Positions 1 to 11,010 of a DNA stretch of 64,000 bases are shown piece after piece (the first letter of the stretch is position 1; every line of letters begins with the position of its first letter). Location: assembly GCA_003988855.1 (NCBI GenBank), contig QYAI01000097.1, positions 62,001 to 126,000 of the forward strand, in the 5' to 3' direction. Position numbers and translations under genes: made by a program. The DNA is from Arachnopeziza araneosa (Eukaryota; Ascomycota; Leotiomycetes; Helotiales; Arachnopezizaceae). Below the pieces are notes generated by a model. It saw nothing but the letters and a program-made list of their open reading frames with translations. It searched no databases and was not told where the DNA came from.

Positions 1-2716
1 TCAGCCAAATGAGGCGCGATAACATGAATGATGTGGCAGAATCTCTGCACCAGGTGCGGAGCCGACACTACAAGTCCAGCTGGATGATACCGCAGCGAGA
101 GTTGAAACCTTACCCGCATCTGGGATTGATAGGCTGCGTGGGTTTGGCACCCTGGAACCTAATCTATTTCTCGGTGCCGCAAAGGATCCCCTCTGGGATC
201 GTCGTCAGAAGCTCCACAATGCTCTAGAACCAACAGGAAAACTCTGGGACTCCAAAGTATGGCGTTTTCAAAACGACTTTATTGTTCCTTCGTGACTCAA
301 TCCCACGCAATAACCCAGAGAGAAGGATCCATGTCCATGCCAGCCAGCGGATAGTGCTCCACCGGGATGTTACTCAACCCCAATACAGTTCGCAATATAC
401 CCTTTGGTCACCGTGACTTGACTAAATTGCCTCGAAGATTCTGATCAGAGTACCCTTTATTGCTCCCGCTACTGCCAAGTCCAGCACCGCCGCGTGAGCA
501 ACCCTCAGCAGCACGAAAATATCTTCGAACAATGACTGCATGACCCGAATGTATCTCTTATCAAGCTGCAGAACGACTCCGTCAATGCACACCGAGTAGC
601 ATTTGTTTCAACACCAGGAGGAGCTGAGCCGAGGTGTTTCCTGGGGCCAATGGCTAACTGATGTGCAATATCCCAACGGAGCCAAAGATCTCGCTGTGCT
701 TAACTATTCGGCCCTTCAATATCAGACTTCCTGACAGCGGTATCTCCCGCCATGGGTGGTCCGCTGTCAAAGAAGTCGCGATCCATGAATACACAGGCCT
801 TACAGTCCAGGTCGGACACACTAAGTCGTATTTCCATATTACCTCTCCAATTCGGTCTTCTATCTTATTCAATCAATCCAATGAATTCGCTTCCTCGTAC
901 TCTGAACCAATTGTGTTCATTTTGGTGGTGAAAGCTCCGCCCTCAAACCCTGTTTCGCTAAGAGCTACCTCAAGATTTAAAGTCCATGCAACCAGATCTC
1001 ATCTCATCTCATCTCGTTTGGACACGGCTAAGGCTTAAGCACCCTATGGTTCCTTACCCGATCTTGTGCCTCACTCACTCTGTTCCATGGCTACAGTTTC
1101 CATAAGTTTGGAGCTCGCGTCTCGCTCTCCTATCGAGTGGTAGTTCCTGGCGCGAGAAGTAACCAGCGAGAAGCGAGAAGCAAAGGAGGAAAGTTTTATG
1201 ACCCTGGCTTCAACTCCAAGATAACCGAATGGTATCTGTAAACTCGCCCATACGAGGACATGACGAATCCAATCTCACTCCTTCCTTCGGTGAAGGTTTC
1301 AAATCTTATCCCTATCGAGCATGTCCTTTGTATACCGACCCTGAAAACGTGTTAGCTGCGATCTCTCACCACAGCCTCAGAACCCTCAGATGATATGCAC
1401 CATCATGTCACCATGCCCGCTTAGTGCCATTTCCGGCCCCCAAACTCCAGGCAACCTTATTTGGTCACTCGAAACCGATCGTGGGGAAGAGGTACCGCCT
1501 ACAATCTGTCATCATCTCTCACTTGCGACTCAGCTCCTTCTGGATTAGGAATATGTCGCGACGCACGTGGTACTGGGTTTCACAGCGCGGGGTGAGAAGC
1601 TTGATCGACGTTTACAAGGAAGTCACCGAGTGAATGAAGATACCGGTATTGCTTGATAAGGAATAGCTCCTGAGCCTTGCTGTCAGCCTAACCATGCAAT
1701 TCTCGACTCGGCGTCAGCTCTGGCTCGGTTGGGAAAGCTGCGGGATTCGATATGTCCGTGGACGGCGCGGAATGGAAATGGCGCGGAGTTCAGTCCTCAA
1801 GAAGAGGAGACTCGGGGGTGGAAGATTGAAGTTTTTTCGCTACCAGATCCTGGATATCTTGGTGGAAAGGCAGCCTACGGCCAGATTCGTATCTGGTGCG
1901 TTCCCTTCTTCAACATCCAAGTAGTGAAATCTGCCTCGCGTTTCTCTTAAATCTTGAATGCCCACAAAGTGAAATCTGCCTTCTTCAACATCCCAGACTG
2001 GAATCTGCCTCGATTATCGCATTGGCCTCGTGTCTGTCAAACAATCCACGTACGAATGCAGATCATTGAAAGTCAAAGATTGAAAGATGCCAACGAAGCA
2101 TCGACCAACACGAACGCGATTGCAGCGAGGGTAGAGACTGCGCCAGTCTCTCTAGGGGTCTCATTCGCAAATCTGGGTTCAACATTTGCAAGTTGCTGAG
2201 AGGCAGTGTGTAATCAAAAATCGGAGCTTTGTAGGAAACGCCAATGAATGAGCCATACGATGACATGAAAGCGTCAGATATCCAACGACAACCAGTAAAG
2301 ATTCAATCTATACGAGCTTTGGGATGGAAACTAGATCGTTCGATATCTCGGCAACACACGATCCGGATCTTTGTCGCGAAAGAAAAGTCTTGAAATTTCA
2401 AGGAGGGTGGGACCATGTCAACCAACTATGAGGATCAAAATCGTATGATCAAGTCAGAATCAATCCACGAACATATCCCCTATGCTACAACAGACGGCCG
2501 CTATGCCGCAGTGATTTGGAATAGTTGCATTCTCTGCCATGTTGATGGTACATGGTCTCCCCTACCAGAGTTGTTGAGATAACTCCGCCGCCAATGTAAT
2601 CCTTCTATCTTACAGCCATCCTCCTCCTTCTTTCCTCACTCATATCCCGATTACCACAAATTCACGCATACACATCTTGATCCGATCCCCTACATTCAAA
2701 CCTCTCATCACCTTCC
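1..2716. other. No recognisable gene
   Basis: Only short open frames occur here. The longest (661-1038, plus) has no motif I recognise and no splice-linked extension I could justify. The stretch is not strikingly AT-rich. It may hold old gene remnants or untranslated sequence; I see no repeat, tRNA or promoter that I can support. Confidence 0.5.
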
Positions 2717-3346
2717 TCAGTTATTCTCCACCAAAACTCGGCATTCATCGTGTAACAACTTGGACAACGTACTCCCATCCCGAAGATAGACCCACTCTCC
2801 CCTCCCTGTCCCCTCCTTACTATTCTGCCCCTCACTCTGGAGCACGAAATCATATCGCTTTGGACCGGTAATAGGTGAGCTCAGCCAGATCTGCTTGTTG
2901 GGAGGTTGTTTGTTCAGCACGTAGGTCCCGTGCGGTGGGAGGATGAGAGTTAGAACACCGGCCTGGGNGGGGGGGGGGGTTGGTGTCAGTAGATTGGAGG
3001 GTTGAGAGGGAACAGGGCAAAGTACAGAATATTCTACATCCACAGCTTCATCTTCTTCTTGTAACGCCTCGAGCTTTTCGAGTAACGAATCAAGATATGA
3101 GTCTGCGAGCTCGTGGTATTGCGCGTCGCTCAGCTGGGCTGGGGCGGAGGTGGAAGGGTCTTGCTGCTCTTCCCGGGCGGCGGAGAAGGCGCGGACCGAG
3201 CGGAGCGGTCGGAAAGGGGTGGGATGAGTGCTCAGAGCAGATAGAGGACGGGTCGATGGAATAATCCGATTTCTGATGGGCGAGGCTTTGCTGTAGAGAC
3301 AGCGGACAGCGTTGCGCGTAAGGTGGTTGCAGGTGAAGCTTTTCAT
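2717..3346 (-). CDS. YFH1: Frataxin, mitochondrial iron-sulfur cluster protein
   Basis: Frataxin homologue, which acts in the mitochondrial matrix in iron-sulfur cluster assembly. Exon 1 is 3346-3026 and exon 2 is 2962-2717. The 63-nt intron carries a poly-G run with one undetermined base (2968) but stays in frame. The product is about 188 aa. The N-terminus is rich in Ser, Thr and Arg with no acidic residues, as in a mitochondrial presequence. The acidic first helix follows (LSDAQYHELADSYLDSLLEKLE, residues about 72-93). Exon 2 holds the family core GVLTL, the GTYVLNKQPPNKQIWLSSP strand and GPKRYDF. I start at 3346, not at the more upstream in-frame Met (3505), because this start gives a typical presequence. 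The C-terminal tail after YLRDGSTLSKLL is less conserved. It is divergently paired with AP-3 sigma. Confidence 0.93.
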   Translation of the reverse strand: MKSFTCNHLTRNAVRCLYSKASPIRNRIIPSTRPLSALSTHPTPFRPLRSVRAFSAAREEQQDPSTSAPAQLSDAQYHELADSYLDSLLEKLEALQEEDEAVDVEYSVLCPVPSQPSNLLTPTPPPXQAGVLTLILPPHGTYVLNKQPPNKQIWLSSPITGPKRYDFVLQSEGQNSKEGTGRGEWVYLRDGSTLSKLLHDECRVLVENN

Positions 3347-3629
3347 AGTAGACGTAGTAGATGGACTGGCTGTCAAGGAGTGACTAAGTTGAACACCATT
3401 AAATTCGGAAGAATTGTGTACGTTAGATCTTGGAGGGCGTGGTCTTGGTGTTGTCAAATTCGATGGTTGAAGCTTGATGGAGCTACGAGTAGTTCTACCC
3501 CACATTTCCTGGAACTTTGCGACTTCAGCCTCGTCTCTTCAGCATCCCTCATCAACAGACAACCTGCAACAACGGAGAGCCTTCTCGTACTCGACCCCAT
3601 TACAGTCTACAGGGAGTCGTACAGAAACC
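3347..3629. promoter_or_regulatory. Shared divergent promoter region of frataxin and AP-3 sigma
   Basis: The two start codons face away from each other across 283 bp, so both promoters and 5' leaders must lie here or overlap the neighbouring gene. I see no clear TATA box or known operator; the assignment rests on gene geometry. Confidence 0.5.
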
Positions 3630-4258
3630 ATGATCAACGCTGTTCTTGTCTTCAACAACGCAGGCCAGCCACGCCTCACAAAGTTCTACACTCAACTCGT
3701 CGGTCCCATCCCCATTCCGCCCATCCCAGCTAACGTTCCCAGGACACATCGGTACAACAACGCCTGATCTCGGAAATCTTCACCCTCGTGTCCCATCGCC
3801 CAACCGGCTCCTGCAACTTCCTCCCTCTCCCGCCCCTCCTCGCGTCCTCATCCACCTCGACGACGTCGACCGCGTCCCTGCCGGCCTCGCAATCCCCCGA
3901 CGTGCCCTCGCTCGTCACGTACCGGCACTACGCCACGCTCTACTTCATCATCATCTCGACGTCGACCGAGTCCCCGCTCGCGCTCATCGACCTCATCCAG
4001 GTCTACGTCGAGGCGCTGGATCGGCTGTTCGAGAACGTCTGCGAGCTGGACCTGATCTTTAACTTTGAGACGCTGCACGCCTGCCTCAGCGAGATGATTG
4101 TGGGCGGCGTGGTGGTGGAGACGGGCCTCGAGAGGGTCGTGGAGGGCGTCAGGGCCCAGGGGAAGGTGCCGAGACGCCCGGTTAACGAGACGAGAGGTGT
4201 TGGGTTGGCTGGTGGGTTTGGGGTTGCGGGCGCGAATTTTGGGTGGGCGGGGAGGTAG
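3630..4258 (+). CDS. APS3: AP-3 adaptor complex sigma subunit
   Basis: Small sigma chain of the AP-3 adaptor, which sorts cargo from the Golgi or endosomes to the vacuole. Exons are 3630-3698 and 3743-4258, joined across a 44-nt intron; the product is about 194 aa, near the size of yeast Aps3. The first exon encodes the family N-terminus (MINAVLVFNNAGQPRLTKFY). The second opens with DTSVQQRLISEIFTLVSHRP and contains YRHYATLYFIIISTSTESPL and the IDLIQVYVEALDRLFENVCELDLIFNF helix, both typical of sigma chains. A low-complexity Ser/Thr/Ala insert lies at residues about 55-72. Exon 2 is much richer in G and C than neighbouring genes, so long antisense frames occur opposite it; I treat them as shadows. 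Confidence 0.93.
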
Positions 4259-5387
4259 AGCGAGACGAGATGATGACGATTCACGGTTAGACATGGTGGC
4301 CAAGGGTTCAACTTGATAAGGAGATGGAGTCCGCTTGGAGAGTCGAGCCGAGACGAAGTCTTGCAAGTGGACGATGCTACCCCTTCGCCTAGATATTGGA
4401 ACTGGCGGATACAACGATTATGACTTGAGAAGAAGTCGCTTGCCAGAATAGGGGCCCCTTTCGAAAAGTTGAGAGATGAAAGATAGCATGTCAAGCTTTG
4501 AGAATCCGGAAGTCCCCACCTATCTTCTAAGCACAATAGACGAGTTTGAACATTTTACTCTACGTTATTCTCTCTACTACCTCGCTTCTTCGGGGTATTA
4601 AGAGTAATTACTTTTAACGGAACAGCTGTCTTCTCTCAGCGCCCAGCCGGGCAAAATACGCCAAGTTCCTGTTTGAGCCAACTTCTTTCTCTCTAAACGT
4701 CTCTTTTAAAGCAGTGAGAGTCGATTTCAAGCCAGTGATGTGCAAGTCATAGCGTTGCATGAAGACTTTGGTATGCAAGAGAAGATTCTACACTACTTCA
4801 TGCTTGATAGTTGCTACAACTTGACAATTACCCAAACCTAAGTGAGCTTAACACATGCTAAAGACTTTATACGTGTCTGAGGTTTGACAAACTTGACACA
4901 CTGACGACAAGAACTTAATGAAGAAACAACAACGTTTTGAGACGAATAGCAATTCCAAATGTGAGAGCATTGATTGTACCTTGGATCATTCGCACTCGCG
5001 CTCTCGGCGTTATCGGACCCGAACCTCCTTCTTTGTCAACCATATCCCCGGCTACTCTTCGATATCTGGTGATAAACCATTGCCCAGATCAAATAATATG
5101 AAGAATGGGATGATAAGTTTGGTCCAGAACTCAGGTTATCAAGCCTCCTCGAAAGATGTCGGATGTGGTTGGCGAGAATCGCTCATTGGTGAATGACGCC
5201 TTCAAGTCTGGGAATTATGTTATACCGCCATGACCAGCTAGCTTAGCTATCCATTTCTAATCATCACAGCTGTCGATAAATATATCCGCGTCAAATCCGA
5301 CCCCATCAGAATAGGATCAACCGGTCGATGATTGAGTCAATCCATCAAACACAACTACTTCTGAAGAGATAGATATCCCAAGTAAAA
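4259..5387. other. Intergenic, no gene seen
   Basis: Mostly AT-leaning sequence with only short chance frames. It must hold the end of the AP-3 sigma transcript and the promoter of the monooxygenase gene. Confidence 0.5.
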
Positions 5388-6993
5388 ATGCCAAGCGCCG
5401 TCCCGCCAGTCTTGAAGGTCGCCATTGTTGGTGGTGGACCAGGGGGGCTCTCCTCGGCTATCGCCCTCTCCAAGCTCGCCAATGTGGAAGTGGCCATCTA
5501 CGAGCAGGCGCGCGAGCTGAGGGAGATCGGGGCCGGGATCCAGATCGGCTTCAACTGCTGGAAGGTGCTGGAGCTGCTCGGTGCCGCGCAGGATGTCAAG
5601 GGACACGTCCAGGAGAAGGTTCTGCAAAGGTGCGTGAGCGCGGGATTGTTTTGTTTACTCGACCTCCTCGGCTACACGCGATTCGGAGCGATGAGGAAAG
5701 GGAATCGGGAGCTGATGGTGTCCAAGAAACGGTCTTACGGGAGAAATCCTCGGGGGCTTTCCCGCCGCCAATGTAGAGCCCAAGTATCGCGGTCAGAGGG
5801 TCCGGCGAACGAGGTTGCAGAGAGCGCTTATTGCGAGGGTGCCTGAGGGGGTGATTAAGTTGAGGAAGAGACTCGCTTCGTTGACAAATATTGAGACGGG
5901 TGGGTCGCGTCTCGTGTTTGAGGATGGGGAGGAGGTCGTTGCCGATTTGGTTATTGGTGGTGATGGCATTCGCTCTGTAGGTGCTCGTTTCTCTGCCCTC
6001 TTTTCTTTGTTGGGTGATGGTGCTGGTGTAATACGAAGTAGGTCGTTCGTCAGAGCATCTTCCCTAGTCACGCGATTGAGTTTACCGGTATGTCTCCACC
6101 CTCTCAATTCAGACCATTATGCGCTGCGTGCTCACCCCAGCAGGCCGCACCATCTGGCGCGTCATCATCCCCAAGACGCTCATCCTGGACATTCCCGAGA
6201 TGACCGTGGCAACGGCGTGGTGGCAAGGTCCGGCCGGCCACTACTACAACTGCCTCGTCGACGACCCGACCGAGACGCCGGAAGAGGAGCAGATGTGGGA
6301 GATTGCCGTGCACAACGTCGTCCCGGCAAACACGGTCAAGGAAAAACGCTTCAGCTGGGGCATCCCGGCTACGAATGAGCGTGTGGAGTCTCACTTTACC
6401 GAATACGATCCCCGGGTGAGGAAGGCGTTGTCGAGGGTGCCTCAGGGGCTCTGGAAGGAGTTTTCGAGCTTTTCAGGACCGAGGCTGGAGGAGGTCGTTG
6501 CGTGGGATAAGGTGGTCTTGATTGGTGATGCGAGTCATCCGCTTACTGGTGAGTGGGACATGTTCCTATGGCTGAAAGTTTGGACGTGACAGTTGATGGA
6601 TTAAATAGGCGCCTTTGGTTCGGGTGCGGCCTTTGCGATGCAAGATAGTTGGATCTTGGCAAAAGCCATCGAGTATACGCGCTCCTCACCTGAGCCGCTT
6701 GCTTCGGCACTGAAGATCTTCGACGAGATCCGATCGCCCTACTACGCTCGAATGTGAGTTTTCTCCCCTCTCCGCTCCTAAAGATTTTCTCTGATTCTGT
6801 TAGGTACGAGCATCTCGATGCGCAAGCAAAGGCCATCCAAGATGCCAAGATCAATAACCCAAATCAGACGTTTGAGGAGGCTCTGCAAGTCCGGTTCAAG
6901 AATTTTGGCGGGGGCAGTCTGGGATGGATCTACGGCCTGGATATCCAGGATGCGTGGGACGAGTATCTGAAGACGCAGAAGGCGGCCGTGTGA
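5388..6993 (+). CDS. FAD-dependent aromatic-ring monooxygenase (salicylate hydroxylase-like)
   Basis: Group A flavoprotein monooxygenase that would hydroxylate an aromatic substrate using NAD(P)H and O2; the true substrate cannot be read from sequence. Six exons: 5388-5629, 5727-5976, 6042-6087, 6144-6548, 6609-6753, 6804-6993, giving about 425 aa, normal for the family. Signatures in order: the Rossmann GxGxxG (VAIVGGGPGGLSSAIAL, residues about 11-27), the DG motif (ADLVIGGDGIRS, about 153-164), then RTIWRVIIP, and the GD motif contacting FAD ribose (VLIGDASHP, about 304-312) followed by GAFGSGAAFAMQD. Intron 3 is set to end at 6143, since the nearer AG would make a 25-nt intron and spoil the conserved GRTIWR. 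There is no signal peptide, so it is probably cytosolic. No biosynthetic cluster genes lie beside it. The gene appears intact. Confidence 0.9.
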
Positions 6994-7346
6994 TGACCAT
7001 GCTGGGAGTGTCTTATGAGGGGGAAATGCCTGGCATAGAAGTACAGCACATAGAATAGATGACGGGAGTCGAAGCGGCGATGCCGACTTGGGAGATGACA
7101 GTAGACTTGTTGAACAAGATCTCGAGTCCTTGTTTCTGGGTTCTTGTGGTTCTGGCCCAGTAAGCGTAACAGTCGCAGTTTAGATGGCAAGGGAATAGAA
7201 GATTGATCTCCTGGCATTTGACGTTCAATTAAGCAGTGACTGGAGACTCCCGCCTTCCTTCCATACTCACCTCTCCTCGAGTACGGAATAGTAGACATCT
7301 TCCATCCCCCGGCCCCGTCAAGCCAGACCTAAAGGAGCCAGGTAAT

Positions 7347-8650
7347 CGTCTCTCACTTTTTGTTGCACGTCGCAGCCTCGCTCAGATTTCCAGGCGCCGC
7401 TGTGCGGCCGCACACCCCGCATCGCGTCCCCCAAAACGCCAAAACTGCAATAAAAAATATAAGTTTGTATCAACCTGGCTGCACGCGAGATCGGGAGAAG
7501 GTCGGGATCTTTAGGGCTGCTCCGGCCTGTTCATCAACAGGATGCCGATTTAATAACTGGCGGTGGATGGAATGAACGGGTTGGAGTATTTGTGCATCGC
7601 AATTGTGCGTTGTATAAGTAAGTGCAGAGCGTCTCTACAGTAAGATTTTGTTGGTGTTTTGGTACGATGTACATAGATTATTACAAGATGCGATTGATCT
7701 AGCAGACCCATCATCTTATAAATCAGCGTGCATAGATGACGGTACGGTTAGCAATATACCAGATACCATCATTGATAAACTGTTGTAGGTTTTCATAGCA
7801 GTTCGGATTGACGAATGGGCCGGAAGCGTCTCTCGCCTTTTTGTTGCACATCGCAACCTCGCTCAAATTTCTTAGGCGCCGCATGCGGCCGCACCCCCCG
7901 CATCGCGTCCCCCAAAACGCCAAAACTGCAATAAAAAATATAAGTTTGTATCAACCTGGCCGCACGCGAGATCGGGAAAAGGTCGGCCCATTTATCACTC
8001 AACGCATTCAACAGGATGCCGATTTTGGTCACTGGCACACGGGGATTCGCGGACGGCGACTGGGGGAATGGACGGGTTGGGATACAGCATCTGTTTGCAT
8101 CGCGATTGCGATTTATAGATGCAAGCACAGAGTAAACTTTGAATCAGGATTTTTGTTCGTGTTTTGCGCACGCTTGCTAGATAGATACATCTAGCTAGAT
8201 AAAATGCATCTCTACTCTGCTATATCTTTATTGTTCAAGTCTCGCTACGATCTGTAGACTACTGTAGAATAGAGTGCGTGATTGCGGGTGCAATTGAGCA
8301 GTGTGTTGTCAAGGGGAACTGCCTCCCGAACACGAAACACGAATGTAGATTATTTCAAGATGCAATTGATGTAGCGGACCCGTCGTTTTATAAATCAGCG
8401 TGCACGAACGGCAAGATACTACTATTGTTGACGAGTTGTTGTCGTTTTTCATGAGCAGGTCAGATGGACCAATGGGCTGGGCCAGGGCCTTTTTTGTTGC
8501 ACATCGCAACCGCGCTCACATTTCCAGGCGCCGCTGTGCGGCCGCACCCCCCGCGTCGCGTCCCCCAAAACGCCAAAACCGAGATAAAAAAAATTAAGTT
8601 GTATCAACTCTCGATGGTTCCGGCCGCAAGCGAGATGGGAAAATATCGGC
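7347..8650. repeat. Diverged tandem array, about 2.7 copies of a 480-650 bp unit
   Basis: A GC-rich core begins with TTGTTGCAC and continues through GGCGCCGC...GCGGCCGCAC and CCCCCAAAACGCCAAAAC to an AT-rich stretch. It recurs in direct orientation at about 7361-7505, 7842-7982 and 8492-8645. A second module containing GATTATT...CAAGATGC and ATAAATCAGCGTGCA lies at 7673-7740 and again at 8346-8413, each time upstream of the next core. Identity between copies is high in the core and falls outside it. I see no gene in it with confidence, although the minus-strand frames of copies 2 and 3 share a peptide (GVLGDA.RGVRPH). There are no terminal inverted repeats. Confidence 0.75.
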
Positions 8651-9230
8651 AACAGAATACTTTGGGCAATATATTTTCTCTCCACCTTGTCGGGATGCAC
8701 GAGCGGCTGTCGCCTGTTTCTGACCTGCGAGCAACCCTTACTCCCCATAGTGCAGCTCCTGTGTTCATGATGTGGTAGTTTGGCAAAAGCTGGCTTGCAA
8801 ATGAAGTCTGACACCACCTGATGTTCTTGTACCACCGTGGACTCGACTCCAAGTCGACACCTTACGATCTTGGTGTCGATCCAGGGTCAACTCTCCAAAT
8901 AGGGGTCGTCGCCGTAGCAGTCCTGCACTGCTACACAGTTCGACTATAAACTTCGAGGAGGTGCCCATACCACATGGTCTGCTTGATTCTGATCCGCCGC
9001 ACACGGTCAGCATCGAATCGTCCTCGGCAGCTCGCGGAAGAGTGGTGTAGAACATGGCTTTGTACTTGTCTGCGCTGGTTTTGGGTAGCAGCATTGTCTT
9101 TGGCATCTCAACTTTGAGGGGAATTTCCTCAGGTAAGTCTCCTCTACGGATCTAAGAAAGTTTCTCATTGTGAGAATAGCATCGATCTCCCTTTGCTGCA
9201 GTATGAATTCAGCGGATTCCTGATAAATAG
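8651..9230. other. No confident gene upstream of the membrane-protein exon
   Basis: Only short frames are present. A GTAAGT donor-like site at 9134 suggests that a 5' exon of the following membrane-protein gene could lie here, but I could not join one. Confidence 0.3.
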
Positions 9231-9722
9231 TACCAACCCGGCTTTCAACTGTTCCGAGTTCGATTAGTACAATCCCAAAACTTTATTCGAAGGGCGTACG
9301 CTTGCACGAAGCTCAGTAGCACAGAGACCAGCACCAAGACAACCCTTTCAAAGGGAGCAGAAGCTGGCATTAGTGTTAGTGTCAGCCTCGCAATCATCAC
9401 TTTTTTCATGGCACTGGTGTATGTAATGAAGAGAAGGTGTCGATCGACGGAGAAGTCAGAAACCCCATCGTATGGAGAGCTCGGTACTCCAGAGCTTCCC
9501 CAGGGAGGGCACTACGAGAAAGCAGAAGTCCCTGCGATCTCTGCGCCTGGAGAATTGGATCGCCCTCCATCGCCTGGAGAAATGGATGGAGGGTGGATTC
9601 CGGTTTTTGAAATGCCGGCCAATCGGAAGCCTATGCCGGAGCCTGACATGCGACGAGAAAACGAGACTGAGGGTGATAACGAGACACGGATTGGAATGAG
9701 TAAACATGTGAGTAATATTTAG
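9231..9722 (+). CDS. Probable 3' exon of a single-pass membrane protein (partial)
   Basis: The frame is open from the codon after a TAG at 9228-9230 to the stop at 9722. It encodes a Ser/Thr-rich stretch (TKLSSTETSTKTTLSKGAEA), one hydrophobic segment (ISVSVSLAIITFFMALVYV), a stop-transfer KRR, and a cytosolic tail of about 95 aa rich in Pro, Glu and Gly (for example ELGTPELPQGGHYEKAEVP). This is the layout of fungal surface proteins whose N-terminal domain lies outside the cell. No convincing 5' exon or signal peptide was found upstream, so it may be a fragment. The start is unknown and the coordinates mark the open frame only. Confidence 0.4.
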   Translation, partial: YQPGFQLFRVRLVQSQNFIRRAYACTKLSSTETSTKTTLSKGAEAGISVSVSLAIITFFMALVYVMKRRCRSTEKSETPSYGELGTPELPQGGHYEKAEVPAISAPGELDRPPSPGEMDGGWIPVFEMPANRKPMPEPDMRRENETEGDNETRIGMSKHVSNI

Positions 9723-10248
9723 CATGAAATGTTTGGAGAAAGAACGGTTGTGTGCAGAGCCGGTTAGCATCCAGTGCCATTAAGGCATCTCCATTCCGAT
9801 ACTTTAAAATGATTAATTACAAGTCAAACAATTTCAACCTCTTTCTCATCCCAGTTACCAGACCACCATCCAATCAGGTTTGAACGGAATTTTGCCTGTA
9901 ACATGAGCATAGCCTACTCGACGGTATAAATCCTCTTGGTCTTTGTAGGCGCTAAAACGAGTACAAACTGTTCACTTGTATAATTGGGAAGTATGTAAGT
10001 ATCCAATACAACGCAGAGGAGCTTGGCACCAATGCATATTGTTCTGTCCTCGAAACCAGTTATGTTATCATCATAAATCATGTCGAAACTTCCATTGTAG
10101 TCGGGATTGTAACTATTTGCATCTCCGGCCAGAATGTGCAATCCTTATTTCCAGTAATATAGTCTACAATGATCATCTTTGTGGCGCATTGGAGTACGAT
10201 GGACGATGCAGTGACCTGCAAGGTACTTCGACGGGGAAAGCTCATAGA
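9723..10248. other. No gene seen
   Basis: AT-rich sequence with short frames. A minus-strand frame at 9914-10141 could be a further scrap of the remnant that follows, but it has no motif that I recognise. Confidence 0.4.
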
Positions 10249-10590
10249 TCATAGCAAAGCGCTTAGCGGCTCCAGATATAGCAGGCAGCACGTCTGTCTC
10301 TTTCGTAATACCAAGCTTACAATATTGAATAACAATATCCTTCCAACGCTGTTCCCAATTCTTAGAGATAGCTTTCTGCTCGAGATATTGTGAAGCTTTG
10401 AGTTATTGGCAGGCTGTGGGGAATATACATCAATACTAAAACTTTGCTCGAAGTCCCCTTCAGCAGTGACATATTCGATCGCATATAAAAGCCGCTCACA
10501 GGTTAGTTGCACCAAGGCACAGGTGAGGCATCCTTTAGCAGCATCTTCCTTAACAATCGTGATATGAACTCGCGAATCCGGTTCACCTAC
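10249..10590 (-). pseudogene. Possible remnant of a HET-type protein N-terminus
   Basis: A minus-strand frame of about 110 codons reads through GEPDSRVHITIVKEDAAKGC and LTCALVQLTCERLLYAIE. The GCxxC spacing followed by an aliphatic helix resembles the region before the HET domain in many fungal HET proteins. No HET motif follows, and the frame upstream (10587-10844) is shifted. I infer a decayed fragment; it could also be an unrelated hypothetical gene. Confidence 0.25.
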
Positions 10591-11010
10591 ACCACACCGC
10601 AGCCTGACTCCCTGTCTTCTTCAATATTCATCCTTAAGTGGACATCTGAAGATAGAAAAAGTGTTCCTCCATGATAAGTGTAACAAACAAATGGCAGTAA
10701 TACCTTTCTATGGTAATAAGCAAGTAAGAAGTGGTAATTTGCAGCTCGAGCCTGATTTCTGCAAGAGAAGTTGAGGTTATCAGTATACAGCTCGCAGCCT
10801 AGGAAAAGTTCGGAAATACCACAAGCGAGGTAACCAGACCCCATGAGTGGCTCGAAAGTTGCGCGAGAATGCTAGCGCCGGACGAAGGTTTTTTTGCGCT
10901 GGTAAATAAAAACCCCGCCAAACCCCACCATAGAATTCTTCCGCTGTCTGCTTGACTCAACCGACCGAGAGAGACAACTCCGACGCGAGCGATCCAGACG
11001 TGCTCCTGAG

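Noticed and set aside
1..2716. Possible gene from linking short plus-strand frames (for example 661-1038 and 1694-1950).
   Set aside because: No splice-joined model gave a recognisable or even consistently composed protein.
3848..4536. Long minus-strand frames (188 and 177 aa) opposite AP-3 sigma.
   Set aside because: They are antisense shadows of a GC-rich exon, with Arg/Pro/Asp-rich composition and no family match.
6088..6112. A 25-nt intron in the monooxygenase gene ending at the first AG after the donor.
   Set aside because: Too short, and it inserts residues not found in the family. Using the AG at 6142-6143 gives a 56-nt intron and the conserved GRTIWR.
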